A model generated the notes under the pieces. It was not told the DNA's origin. It did not search any database and worked only from the letters and a program-made list of their open reading frames with translations. Below, in pieces: positions 36,992 through 44,624 of a stretch of 53,303 nt of DNA. The DNA is taken from contig PLSP01000097.1 of assembly GCA_003165195.1 (NCBI GenBank), positions 9,788 to 63,090 on the forward strand. The letters are read 5' to 3'. The position numbers and the translations under genes are program-made. Position 1 is the stretch's first letter. The number at the start of each line of letters is the position of its first letter. The stretch comes from Candidatus Bathyarchaeota archaeon (lineage in GTDB: Archaea > Thermoproteota > Bathyarchaeia > Bathyarchaeales > Bathycorpusculaceae).

Positions 36992-37132
36992 ATGAAGCAG
37001 CCTAATCGAACTCTTCTTTGCCCAAAATGCTACGAAAAAATGAAACCTGTATGCAACAGCCAAGATATAATAATCTACTACCAGTGTCCAAAATGTGACA
37101 CACGCATTCTATACAGCACAGCAGGACATTAA
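36992..37132 (+). CDS. 46-residue zinc-ribbon protein
   Basis: Encodes two zinc knuckles, LCPKC (residues 9-13) and QCPKC (31-35), about 22 residues apart with an extra Cys at 21, a compact zinc-ribbon plan. It would likely act in nucleic-acid or protein contact. ATG 36992 has only a weak GAG upstream. The opposite-strand ORF over it is an artefact. The gene is small but the C-x2-C pairs are convincing. Confidence 0.6.
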   Translation: MKQPNRTLLCPKCYEKMKPVCNSQDIIIYYQCPKCDTRILYSTAGH

Positions 37133-37268
37133 TTTGGTTGGACAAGCACTCCATGCAGTTGGGCAATAAAAAGATGCTTAATTCTTCTGGGGACAACGCA
37201 ACATGGAATATCAGAAGTGTTCTAATAACTGGACTAATTAGTACAGTTTTGTTCTAAAACACAATAAA

Positions 37269-37278
37269 GTTTTATAAG
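37269..37278 (+). promoter_or_regulatory. TATA box of the integrase gene
   Basis: GTTTTATAAG lies 38-47 bases before the ATG at 37316. Upstream, TGTTCTA occurs at 37218 and 37250, and the palindrome ACTAATTAGT at 37233-37242, so the promoter is probably regulated. Confidence 0.6.
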
Positions 37279-37315
37279 CACCCTTTCACACCTACTAAAA
37301 TGTAAGTGATTAAGA

Positions 37316-38641
37316 ATGCAACAGTTCCAAATTGACAGAGTGGAAGACTGGCTCAACACTGTAGGCTTTAGCCACAGCAACAGCAAAAATACACGAGTAA
37401 ACTATCGAATCGCTCTAAACAAGTTCTTATCATTCATTGGCAAGACGGCAGACCAAATAATAAACGAGTACGAAGCCACAGACGACCGCCATTTCAAACA
37501 ACTCTACGGCGCCGCAATAAAAGCATGGATCGGCGAACTCCAAAAAACAGATTATGCCGCTCGAACAGTCAGCGGCCACATCAACGTTGTAAAATCCTTT
37601 TTCAAATACAATGATCTACCGCTAAGTTACCTTCCCACTGGAAACGGCCTTGTTGAATTTCACAACCGCGACATAAACCGCGAAGAAATAGCAGAAATAA
37701 TAAAAATTGCCGACTTCAGAGAAAAAGCGTTTTACTCGTTAATAGCTCAAGCAGGGCTGAGACCTGAAACTTTATGCAAACTACGAATTAGTGACTTTGA
37801 AAAACTCTTAGACCCCAACACACCAAACCCCTGCTTAATCACTGTGCGACAAGAAGCAACAAAAGGCGCCTACCAGGGCTATTTCACCTTTGCCCCAGAG
37901 GAAAGCATCAAACACCTCAAGAACTACTTGGAAAAACGAAAAAATCCATTAACAAAGGACAGTTGGCTTTTCTGTATGGTTGACGACGAATCTAAACCTG
38001 TTAGCCCCGGCATTTTCAGTCACACATTCCGACGTGTCGTTATGAACCTACAAAAAAACCATGTCTTAAGCTTCGAGACAAAAACCAAGAACCTCGATGT
38101 TAAAACAAAAGGCGGTGAATTGCTGCGGAAACAGGTTTCAAGAAACGAGCTTCGACTCTACAACCTCCGCAAATTCTTTAGGAAATATGCGGGGCAAGCT
38201 GGCTCTGACTACGTTAATTTCTGGATGGGTCACACAGCCAAATTAGGCGTTGATATACATTATTTCAGCCGTGATGTTGAATATCACCGTAAAATCTTTG
38301 TTGAAAAGGCGATGCCCTTCTTGATGATTGAAACGGCTCAGTTAACCTCTTTTGAAACTGTCTTAGAACTCAAGAATCAACTTAAAGCTAAAGATTCTGA
38401 GGTGCAAGAACTGAGAGAAAAAAACGTTGAGCTCTCCCAGAAAATCGACAAGGTAATTGAGATTATGGCATTAATCAGCCAACAATATAGTCCCCAATAT
38501 GTTGCCTACTTGAATGAGCAGGTGAAAACGGCATCGACTCGATTAGATGAAGAGAGGAAACAACAGCAAGAACGAGAGGCATCCTTGAGAGCAGAGTTAG
38601 AAGAAGCCCGAAGGAAGCAGAAAAACCAAAAAAAGGCTTAA
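37316..38641 (+). CDS. Tyrosine recombinase (integrase)
   Basis: 441 residues. The N-terminal SAM-like domain is at about 1-110. The catalytic part has Arg in AQAGLRPETLCKLR (about 141-154), a Lys/Arg motif NLRKFFRKYA in place of the usual H-x-x-R box, a second-box His in WMGHTAK, and the nucleophile Tyr in DIHYFSRD about nine residues later. The C-terminal 100 residues are a long coiled coil rich in Lys/Glu/Gln, unusual in length for archaeal integrases. It integrates or excises the element. It ends overlapping the convergent regulator gene by four bases. Confidence 0.9.
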   Translation: MQQFQIDRVEDWLNTVGFSHSNSKNTRVNYRIALNKFLSFIGKTADQIINEYEATDDRHFKQLYGAAIKAWIGELQKTDYAARTVSGHINVVKSFFKYNDLPLSYLPTGNGLVEFHNRDINREEIAEIIKIADFREKAFYSLIAQAGLRPETLCKLRISDFEKLLDPNTPNPCLITVRQEATKGAYQGYFTFAPEESIKHLKNYLEKRKNPLTKDSWLFCMVDDESKPVSPGIFSHTFRRVVMNLQKNHVLSFETKTKNLDVKTKGGELLRKQVSRNELRLYNLRKFFRKYAGQAGSDYVNFWMGHTAKLGVDIHYFSRDVEYHRKIFVEKAMPFLMIETAQLTSFETVLELKNQLKAKDSEVQELREKNVELSQKIDKVIEIMALISQQYSPQYVAYLNEQVKTASTRLDEERKQQQEREASLRAELEEARRKQKNQKKA

Positions 38642-39306
38642 ACCTTATTTCTCTGTTTTTCCAAAGCAAGCAAAATTATCATAACCTCCGTCATTTTTTC
38701 CATCAAACGATCGTGTTCTTGAGTAACCATGTGAATGGTGAGTGCGTTTTTTTCTTCGGCGGTAAGTTGGCTAAAATCGCTCACCATTCCCCCCTTTATG
38801 ATAATTCCCTTCTTAAAGAATTCTTCAAAAGCACACTTGAAATATGGTGAATTATAGTAAAGTGTTGGCAACTCAAAAAGAAAATCTGTTATTTGTTTCA
38901 GTTCGGCTCCCGTGACCGCGTCAAGGATGCTTTGAAGTTGATTCACTTTAGTTTTTTTAAGCAAAAAATCCTGTACCTCCGCTTGTCTGTTGTTACGAAT
39001 AAAATAATACCTTTCTTTTGGAGGACCTTTTGCATCAATTAATTTTTTTTTCAGTCGAAGATCGTCGAGTACTCTGGTAAGGGTATTATTGATACTGTTC
39101 TCACGGTAAGGATGCGCCAAACTTTGTTTATCAGCAAACTTAAGGAATATTTTTTGCCTTATCTCTTTCCACTGTAATTCAAAGTTAGGTGCGTGAATTA
39201 ACAGTCTTAAAACTTCATTTCGCACTTGGTCTGTTTTTTCACCATACTTCTGATTTTTTTCGCTTAAGAGTGATGGATTGTTTACTTTAAACGTGTTTTT
39301 TAGCAA
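38638..39306 (-). CDS. Helix-turn-helix regulator of the element
   Basis: 222 residues, Lys-rich. The N-terminal 95 residues look like a winged helix: VRNEVLRLLIHAPNFELQWKEIRQKI then SINNTLTRVLDDLRLKKKLIDAKGPPKERYYF, with recognition helix and wing. The rest is helical (ending in QEHDRLMEKMTEVMIILLALEKQRNK) and could mediate dimerisation. It is divergent from the replication genes with a perfect palindrome between them, the layout of a lysogeny-type repressor. The function is inferred from fold texture and location. Confidence 0.65.
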   Translation of the reverse strand: MLKNTFKVNNPSLLSEKNQKYGEKTDQVRNEVLRLLIHAPNFELQWKEIRQKIFLKFADKQSLAHPYRENSINNTLTRVLDDLRLKKKLIDAKGPPKERYYFIRNNRQAEVQDFLLKKTKVNQLQSILDAVTGAELKQITDFLFELPTLYYNSPYFKCAFEEFFKKGIIIKGGMVSDFSQLTAEEKNALTIHMVTQEHDRLMEKMTEVMIILLALEKQRNKV

Positions 39307-39334
39307 GTGTATCCCAGTTCACAGTATACATATT

Positions 39335-39351
39335 ATACACAACTTGTGTAT
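39335..39351. promoter_or_regulatory. 17-bp perfect palindromic operator
   Basis: ATACACAA-c-TTGTGTAT, arms of eight around one base. It lies directly at the TATA-like TTAAATA (39351-39357) of the rightward operon and next to the TATA-like sequence (TATAATAT on the minus strand) of the leftward regulator, so it can control both promoters. A related half-site (CAAGTGTAT) sits at 39304-39312. Confidence 0.75.
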
Positions 39352-39392
39352 TAAATAGTTTGCGGTGACTAAACTAAAGCCAATCAAACGAC

Positions 39393-39413
39393 GCTCGGAC
39401 AAAAACACCGAGC
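39393..39413 (+). promoter_or_regulatory. Hairpin in the leader of the replication operon
   Basis: GCTCGG (39393-39398) and CCGAGC (39408-39413) enclose nine bases. It ends 34 bases before the ATG at 39448 and falls in the predicted 5' leader. An outer CTAAAGC/GCTTTAG pair extends it. A role in translation control is possible. Confidence 0.5.
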
Positions 39414-39447
39414 TTTAGCAGAGCCGCAAGGCAAAGGATGAATCAAA

Positions 39448-39675
39448 ATGACCGTTTACGAACCCCAAAAAATTAATTTAATCCCCCCTGAATCTATTTA
39501 TAAACAAAATAATCCAAGCGAAGACTTGCTCTTTGCTGGAACAGTAATACAAGGCACCGTTGAAGACATCCACAGAATACGAGACTTCATTTTAACGCAG
39601 ACAAAAGCCCGATTGATCTATCAACGCAGAAGCTTAGCTTACTTGAAGATTGTTCCAGCAGAGGCGACGCAATAG
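39448..39675 (+). CDS. Small protein of the element, unknown function
   Basis: 75 residues: MTVYEPQKINLIPPESIYKQ then DLLFAGTVIQGTVEDIHRIRDFILTQTKARLIYQRRS. The second half reads as strand-helix-strand, like small nucleic-acid-binding domains. No family recognised. It is first of three tightly spaced rightward genes leading to the replicative ATPase (two-base gap). Confidence 0.65.
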   Translation: MTVYEPQKINLIPPESIYKQNNPSEDLLFAGTVIQGTVEDIHRIRDFILTQTKARLIYQRRSLAYLKIVPAEATQ

Positions 39676-39677
39676 TC

Positions 39678-40004
39678 ATGACTAAAACAATTCTACACCA
39701 TGGCTTATGCAAACAAGAAATCATCCCTCAATACGTAGGTACAGACTACTTTGCTTTCAATCACATACCATGCACAAACAAAGAACCTGAATACGGACAC
39801 TGTGAAATCATAAAAGTTCTTATCGATAACGACGGACGAATTATTTTTAATTTGAAATGCCAAAGATGCGGATTCACAGATGCATTAAAAACCTCGGCTA
39901 CTTTATGGGTTCTTGAAAATCGCGAAAAACCGCTCAAAGAAATCTTTCAACTTAGCCCAAACCTCAAAGAATGCATCGGACGCCACCGCTGGGATAACCT
40001 CTAA
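39678..40004 (+). CDS. Small Cys-containing protein of the element
   Basis: 108 residues. Four spread Cys with His (HGLCKQE, HIPCTNK, YGHCEI) and a closer pair KCQRCGF (about 60-65) suggest zinc binding. It lies two bases after the previous gene and its stop overlaps the start of the replicative ATPase by one base, so it is probably co-translated. Function unknown; possibly a zinc-binding primase accessory or regulator. Confidence 0.65.
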   Translation: MTKTILHHGLCKQEIIPQYVGTDYFAFNHIPCTNKEPEYGHCEIIKVLIDNDGRIIFNLKCQRCGFTDALKTSATLWVLENREKPLKEIFQLSPNLKECIGRHRWDNL

Positions 40005-41833
40005 TGTCAATAATCGCTGACATGAAACGGGCAGAAGCCCAAGCAAACGACCTGGCGGATGCTGCCAGAATAAAGGCACAGCAATGCGGCGAAGACACCC
40101 AAGAACGGGAAAGCCAAGCAGACCAAGCCATAAACCTCGTTTTATCTGAAGACATCCAGTTATTCCACGACCAGCACAATACGCCGTACGCTTGCATCAC
40201 CATATCTAACGCTTACGCAACTGACGCATTTAACTCGACTTCTGAAACTAAAAGGAGAGGCACACATAGAGAAATCATACGCCTACATGCCACGACTTTC
40301 AAGACATACGTTGCACACCTTATCTATGAAAACGACAACAAAGTAATCGGTCAAGAAGCCATCAACAGCGCCTTAAACGTACTACACTTTAAAGCATTGC
40401 AACGCGAACAACATATACTTTACAATCGTGTAGCCCCTGACCCATCCGGCGACGGTTCAATATGGATAGATACCGCTGACAATTCACGCAGAGCCTACCA
40501 TGTCACTAAAGACGGTTGGACCCTTGAATGTGATGTGCCTATTCTGTTTCGTTCTTATGAGCATCAGCAAGCACTCCCCGAAGCGGTAGCTGGCGGCGAT
40601 CCGTGGCAGCTACTGGAATATATGAATCTGGGTAAGACCCACCTTTTAGTTTCAGATAACCCGTTAAATGCGTCAGTCGCGTCAAAGTACAAGCAGAAAC
40701 AACTCTTATTCATGGTACACTGCGCAAGCTACTTCATACCTGATATACCCCACCCCATAAACATGATGTATGGATGCAAAGGAACATGGAAAAGCACCTC
40801 GCAGACTTTCATAAGAGGAATCTTTGACCCATCAAGCGTTCCGCTTCTGGGTTTTCCCCGAGACGAAAACGCCTTAACACAACAGTTAGAACACCACTGG
40901 ATGCCCATATACGACAACATAAGCACAACACCAAAATGGTTCAACGACGCACTATGCAGAGCTGTAACAGGAACAGGCCAAGAAACCCGGGCACTCTACA
41001 CAGACGACGACGTAATAATACGAAACTTCAAACGCTGCATAATGCTAAACGGAATCAACCTGCCCGCAGAAAAAGGCGATTTACTTGACCGAACAATACT
41101 TTATGAGACCATCCCCGACGCAGACGCACGTAAAACAGAGAAAGAATTGAAAGCAGCATATGAACAAGCAAGACCCGCCATATTGGGAGGCTTCTTAGAT
41201 ACACTTTCGAAAGCGCTGAAAATTAAAGAAACTGTTAAACCCACGAAGTTGTTTAGGCTTGCAGATTTTTCCTGTTGGGGATGCGCTCTGAGTGAAGCTT
41301 TAGGACATCAACAAACAGAGTTTATTGAAGCATCAGAAGATAATTTGCGAAGCCAAAATGAAGAAGCAGCACATGCTTCGCCTGTTGCGTCTGCATTCGT
41401 TGCGTACTGCAGCAAAAACTTAGAAGAACACGATATAAATAACCCGTACATTGACACTCCAACAAACATCTTTCATGAAGTCGAAGCTACAGCTCAAATT
41501 ATGCTTATCAGCACTAAAACGAATGGGTGGCCCAGAGGACCGCAACCGTTTACCCGTAAATTGAGTGAAGTCCGCGACGCCATTGCTGCTTTTGGCTGGT
41601 GCTACGAAGTTATCGCAAACGGCGCAAAACGTGACATGCATATCTGGTCAACAGCCAAAGCGAAACCGAAACCCATCCCAGAAGCAATAGAAAACAAAGA
41701 AACCAAGAAACGGTACTGCAGGGATGAATGCAGAAACGCCAACACAAACGACTGCATCAAAGGCACATACTGCTATACAGGAGAAGTTCCGCTGGATTGC
41801 ACACGCTACGATTACAAGGGAGCTTTCGAGTAA
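40004..41833 (+). CDS. SF3/D5-like replicative ATPase of the element
   Basis: 609 residues. A P-loop GCKGTWKST occurs at 257-265, with Walker B-type PIYDN (Asp304), then RAVTGTGQETRALYTDDD, and NGINLPAEKGDLLDRTI as a sensor/Arg-finger region. This order resembles phage and plasmid primase-helicases and related helicase-like ATPases. The N-terminal 200 residues show no primase motif I recognise. The C-terminus ends with a Cys cluster (YCRDECRNANTNDC, CYTGEVPLDC) that could bind zinc. It probably unwinds the element's origin, which may be the repeat-rich stretch directly downstream. Confidence 0.8.
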   Translation: MSIIADMKRAEAQANDLADAARIKAQQCGEDTQERESQADQAINLVLSEDIQLFHDQHNTPYACITISNAYATDAFNSTSETKRRGTHREIIRLHATTFKTYVAHLIYENDNKVIGQEAINSALNVLHFKALQREQHILYNRVAPDPSGDGSIWIDTADNSRRAYHVTKDGWTLECDVPILFRSYEHQQALPEAVAGGDPWQLLEYMNLGKTHLLVSDNPLNASVASKYKQKQLLFMVHCASYFIPDIPHPINMMYGCKGTWKSTSQTFIRGIFDPSSVPLLGFPRDENALTQQLEHHWMPIYDNISTTPKWFNDALCRAVTGTGQETRALYTDDDVIIRNFKRCIMLNGINLPAEKGDLLDRTILYETIPDADARKTEKELKAAYEQARPAILGGFLDTLSKALKIKETVKPTKLFRLADFSCWGCALSEALGHQQTEFIEASEDNLRSQNEEAAHASPVASAFVAYCSKNLEEHDINNPYIDTPTNIFHEVEATAQIMLISTKTNGWPRGPQPFTRKLSEVRDAIAAFGWCYEVIANGAKRDMHIWSTAKAKPKPIPEAIENKETKKRYCRDECRNANTNDCIKGTYCYTGEVPLDCTRYDYKGAFE

Positions 41834-42161
41834 CAGTTTTCCCTCACCTTTTTCTTTCAGAAGTCACGTAAATCGCGTAAGTCGCGTAAAGTTTTCAATC
41901 TAAGAGAACGAGTTTTTCTTTTCTATTCCACTAACTGCTACAGCGAAACAATTAGTTAACATCACTATACATCACAAAATCTGACAAAACCTTACACCTA
42001 TAGAAAAATGATACAAAACGATACACTTTCAGGGTTTTTGTGTGGTTTAGGCTGTTTGGTTGCTCTGTTTGTTGCAGTTAAAGCCGAATAGGTTGTCTTA
42101 AAATGGCTTAGAAACTGCGAGAAATTGCAAGTTTTCAGGGACATTTCAGACATCAAGAGAC
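41834..42161. repeat. Repeat-rich non-coding block, candidate origin
   Basis: First, three CGTA units spaced nine bases (41867, 41876, 41885, with GTCACG/TCGCG context). Second, 41961-42030 divides into decamers, the first four with AC at positions 4-5 (ATCACTATAC, ATCACAAAAT, CTGACAAAAC, CTTACACCTA) and two later with ATACA. Third, GAAACTGCGA and GAAATTGCAA at 42111 and 42121 are exactly ten apart, followed by ACAT at 42141, 42150 and 42160. There is no ORF. Position after the ATPase suggests iterons. Confidence 0.65.
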
Positions 42162-42467
42162 ATGGGGAAATATGGTTTGTGTGCAGTTAACGTTAAAGTC
42201 ATAAAGAAACGGATGAGATCAGCAAATTTTAAGGTTCAGCGTCGACGCCGAAGGTTGATTGAACTCTATAATACTGTCCGACGTTTTAGTGTTGGCAAGG
42301 CTGCTTTGGCTTTAGATGTGTCTCGCTGGACAGTTGAACGTGACTTGGCTTTTCTACGTGAACATGACTTGCTAACGCCTAAAAGAAATGCCGTCGCACC
42401 GTTTGAAGTGTTGGAGACCCAGAGCGAATTTTGCGCTCGGTTCAACAAAGCACACACATCATGGTAA
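42162..42467 (+). CDS. Helix-turn-helix protein
   Basis: 101 residues with a very basic N-terminus (VQRRRRRLIELY) and an HTH: FSVGKAALALDVSRWTVERDLAFLREHDLL (about 42-71). DNA-binding regulator of the element or its replication. ATG 42162 is used; ATG 42213 (MRSANF) would remove the first 17 residues and is equally possible. Its stop is directly adjacent to the stop of the convergent GNAT gene. Confidence 0.7.
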   Translation: MGKYGLCAVNVKVIKKRMRSANFKVQRRRRRLIELYNTVRRFSVGKAALALDVSRWTVERDLAFLREHDLLTPKRNAVAPFEVLETQSEFCARFNKAHTSW

Positions 42468-42983
42468 TTACTCTTCAACAATCTTTCTGTAAAGCCAAAC
42501 CCGTTTGTCTGCAAACAGGGACGCACCAGGCTTAAAGCCAATTTGGCTATAGAATTTCACCTTAGTCTCTTTTGCCTCTAAGACTACGTATCGGCAACCT
42601 ATTTGTTCGGACAACTCCAATGCAAGACCTGTAGCCCAGTTTGCGAGATAAGTTCCTATGTCATTGTGTCGCCAATTGTTATCGACGGCAAGTCTGCCTA
42701 TGAACAAGCATGGGTAAAAAGGCAACGCTATGTCTTCTTCATCTTCCTTTAGTCTGAGTGCATGTATGCTCGACATAGCTAAAGTAATGTAACCTACTAA
42801 TGTTTCATCGTAAAAAAATAAGTAAGTGATTCCATGTTTGTCTTTCTGATATTTCTTTGCCTCATTGTCATTGTGAATAAAGTCATTGCATCCGCCGTCA
42901 TCATCATTATCGCAATTAAAGGTGGAAAAATCGTCTCTTAGCTCTAATTTTCTAAAACTGATTTTTTGGAAATCGATAGCCAT
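42468..42983 (-). CDS. GNAT acetyltransferase, TacT-like toxin candidate
   Basis: 171 residues. It starts like TacT/AtaT-type toxins: a Phe/Cys-rich strand FSTFNCDNDDDGGCNDFIHNDNEAKKYQ then GITYLFFYDETLVGYITLAMSSI. The CoA-binding part is RLAVDNNWRHNDIGTYL, with an Asp where the first motif Gly usually is. The catalytic-type Tyr is in KFYSQIGF. Toxic GNATs acetylate aminoacyl-tRNA; this is inferred from the family, not shown. A 46-residue gene lies 19 bases upstream on the same strand, as expected for an antitoxin. Confidence 0.8.
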   Translation of the reverse strand: MAIDFQKISFRKLELRDDFSTFNCDNDDDGGCNDFIHNDNEAKKYQKDKHGITYLFFYDETLVGYITLAMSSIHALRLKEDEEDIALPFYPCLFIGRLAVDNNWRHNDIGTYLANWATGLALELSEQIGCRYVVLEAKETKVKFYSQIGFKPGASLFADKRVWLYRKIVEE

Positions 42984-43002
42984 GTGCCGAACTTCAAATG
43001 AG

Positions 43003-43143
43003 TTACTTTAGAGGATTTTTCCTGTATAACGCTCGGCATGCTTCTAAACTGGCCTTCTCAGCGCCGCTAAGAGGCTTCTTATCCTGCTTCTCAAATTTTG
43101 CTGCTTCTTTACCTTCTAAGGCAGGAATTCGACTTGGCAACAT
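43003..43143 (-). CDS. 46-residue antitoxin-like protein upstream of the GNAT gene
   Basis: MLPSRIPALEGKEAAKFEKQ then DKKPLSGAEKASLEACRALYRKNPLK. The R-I-P-x-L-x-G-K-x-A-x-x-F pattern is the kind found in short archaeal antitoxins that fold on their toxin. ATG 43143 has AAAGG about ten bases upstream. It ends 19 bases before the GNAT start and likely forms an operon with it. No DNA-binding domain is visible, so regulation may come from elsewhere. Confidence 0.6.
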   Translation of the reverse strand: MLPSRIPALEGKEAAKFEKQDKKPLSGAEKASLEACRALYRKNPLK

Positions 43144-43408
43144 TTTACATCATCCTTTTTTCAAAGAACACAATTACTACAACAACAGAGTCGGTTTAAT
43201 AAATTTTGTGTAGCCAGTACACATAAAAAGCGATTTTTTACACATTATTACACATTTACGCCTGTTTTCACAGGAGTCACGCTGTTTACACTGAAATTTA
43301 CGGTTTTCACGCTTAAAAATATTTGCAGTATTAACGGATACTCATTTTTCATGGTTTGTTTATTCATTCAAGCTTTACTTTTTACACCATTTTTTCACCT
43401 AAATTCTT
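43144..43408. repeat. Phased T-T-A/C-AC array upstream of 43409
   Basis: Eight short TTAC/TTCAC/GTCAC cores lie at 43238-43312. The A bases fall at 43240, 43250, 43258, 43270, 43279, 43288, 43300 and 43309: spacings 8-12, averaging ten. Examples are TTACAC, TTTACGC and TTTTCACGC. The rest of the gap has an AT-rich promoter area and no ORF. Confidence 0.5.
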
Positions 43409-43855
43409 GTGAGAGCTTTTTCTAAAAAACGAGTCAACGAGGACAGAGTCAACCATTTTTTAGAGCGGGTTATCGGCCATTTAGAGGCAAGGGGCACGCT
43501 AAAGCCTACATTGATAAAATACCGTTATTTGGGGCTTAAAGCTGCGGTTAAGTGTCTTCTTGGATCAGATTTTATTGAGGCATTGGATTATCAAACATGC
43601 TTCGAAACATTGAGAGACCACAACACAGTCCAGTCCTGGCTTGACTCGCTACGGTTAGAGGCAGAGGGCAGAATCCCAAAGGGTTACTCACTGGAAGACT
43701 TACGCGCCGCAAAGCTGACAGAAGTCAAAGAGGACGCAGACCGACTAGACCATGTAGCCATTGACAAAAAAGAATATGATCGGTTACTGTCAACTGAAAA
43801 GAAGTATTGGCAGAATGTCAGAGCTCGCGACGGCTGGGCCGCTGATTTAATTTAA
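43409..43855 (+). CDS. Hypothetical helical protein of the element
   Basis: 148 residues from GTG 43409, mostly charged helices (VNHFLERVIGHLEARGTLKPTLIKYRYLGLKAAVKCLLG, then ADRLDHVAIDKKEYDRLL). The first 80 residues may be an integrase-like SAM domain, since HLEARG-TLKP-YRYLGLKAAVKCLLG recalls recombinase N-terminal helices, but no catalytic part follows. Function unknown. It is preceded by the phased array and followed after 11 bases by the next gene. Confidence 0.6.
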   Translation: MRAFSKKRVNEDRVNHFLERVIGHLEARGTLKPTLIKYRYLGLKAAVKCLLGSDFIEALDYQTCFETLRDHNTVQSWLDSLRLEAEGRIPKGYSLEDLRAAKLTEVKEDADRLDHVAIDKKEYDRLLSTEKKYWQNVRARDGWAADLI

Positions 43856-43866
43856 CCCAAAAGGTC

Positions 43867-44298
43867 ATGCAAAGGACTTTTCAAACTGTTTTTACCGTTC
43901 AAGGCAGCCTTGAAACTCCAACAATCCAGATAAACGATAAACGAAAGAAAGGGCGCCCAGGCTTTTTTTTAACTGCACTGGAACTCAAAGAAGCCATAAA
44001 ATATTACCTCACAACCAACGAGAAAGAAAAACAACCGCTCCTAAACAAATACGGCACAAAAAAGCTTAGGCATGCAAAAGCTATCTGCAGCCTCGACATG
44101 GGCACTCGAGGCGCAGTTTTCCGTCACATCTGCGCTTTCCACGGACGCGATTATCTTGTTTACAGTTGGACCGGCGCCGAGGACGGAGTTAGAATTCGCT
44201 GTTTTGCACCTTCCGGATGCACTCTAAACACTCATCATAGTGGTTATCTGTTTGCGCCTTCGCCGGTTGTTGGTTTGGATCCTTGTGGCACAGAATAA
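43867..44298 (+). CDS. Hypothetical basic protein of the element
   Basis: 143 residues. It begins MQRTFQTVFTVQGSLETPTIQIN and has a basic stretch KRKKGRPGFF (AT-hook-like RKKGRPGF), then LTTNEKEKQPLLNKYG, and a Cys/His-rich end (CSLDMG, HICAFHGRD, RIRCFAPSGC). It could be DNA-binding. No family recognised. It lies 11 bases after the previous gene in one operon. Confidence 0.6.
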   Translation: MQRTFQTVFTVQGSLETPTIQINDKRKKGRPGFFLTALELKEAIKYYLTTNEKEKQPLLNKYGTKKLRHAKAICSLDMGTRGAVFRHICAFHGRDYLVYSWTGAEDGVRIRCFAPSGCTLNTHHSGYLFAPSPVVGLDPCGTE

Positions 44299-44323
44299 CT
44301 TTCAAGTAAAAATTAAGTGTGGA

Positions 44324-44385
44324 TGGACCTGTCAAGGCAAACAAGCAAAGAGGTAAAGGAGGAAATTCCAGAAGAAACAGGTCCA
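44324..44385. repeat. 9-bp perfect inverted repeat, 44-base loop
   Basis: TGGACCTGT (44324-44332) pairs with ACAGGTCCA (44377-44385), and flanking GTG/CAC extend the stem imperfectly. The loop holds AGGTAAAGGAGGAAATT, a ribosome-binding-site-like run. A weak 23-residue ORF (44324 region) overlaps it. It could be a structured leader or small RNA. Confidence 0.5.
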
Positions 44386-44450
44386 CCCACATAAACTTAG
44401 GTTTTTTAAACAGACAACGGGGAAAAAACCCAAGTGTACAGTGAACACCT

Positions 44451-44576
44451 ATGAGTCAAACAATCCCACCAGAGGAAAACAGAACTTGCGAGGAATTAAG
44501 TTCCGACCCTAACGTTTTGGGCAAAAAATTCACTATCGGCAACTCGCTTTTAGGCAAAAAACTCGGTGAAATCTAA
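44451..44576 (+). CDS. 41-residue protein of the element
   Basis: MSQTIPPEENRTCEELSSDP then NVLGKKFTIGNSLLGKKLGEI. The second half has two similar pieces, VLGKKFTIG and LLGKKLGEI, around a hinge. Codon use looks normal and it sits between two same-strand genes. No ribosome binding site stands out. Reality is moderately likely; function unknown. Confidence 0.4.
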   Translation: MSQTIPPEENRTCEELSSDPNVLGKKFTIGNSLLGKKLGEI

Positions 44577-44624
44577 CCACCACACAAACAACCCAGTCAA
44601 GACAAATAGAGGTGAAAAAAAACC

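Noticed and set aside
37002-37196. Minus-strand ORF over the small zinc-ribbon gene
   Set aside because: Cys-rich by reversal of the C-x2-C codons; the + strand reading is the credible one.
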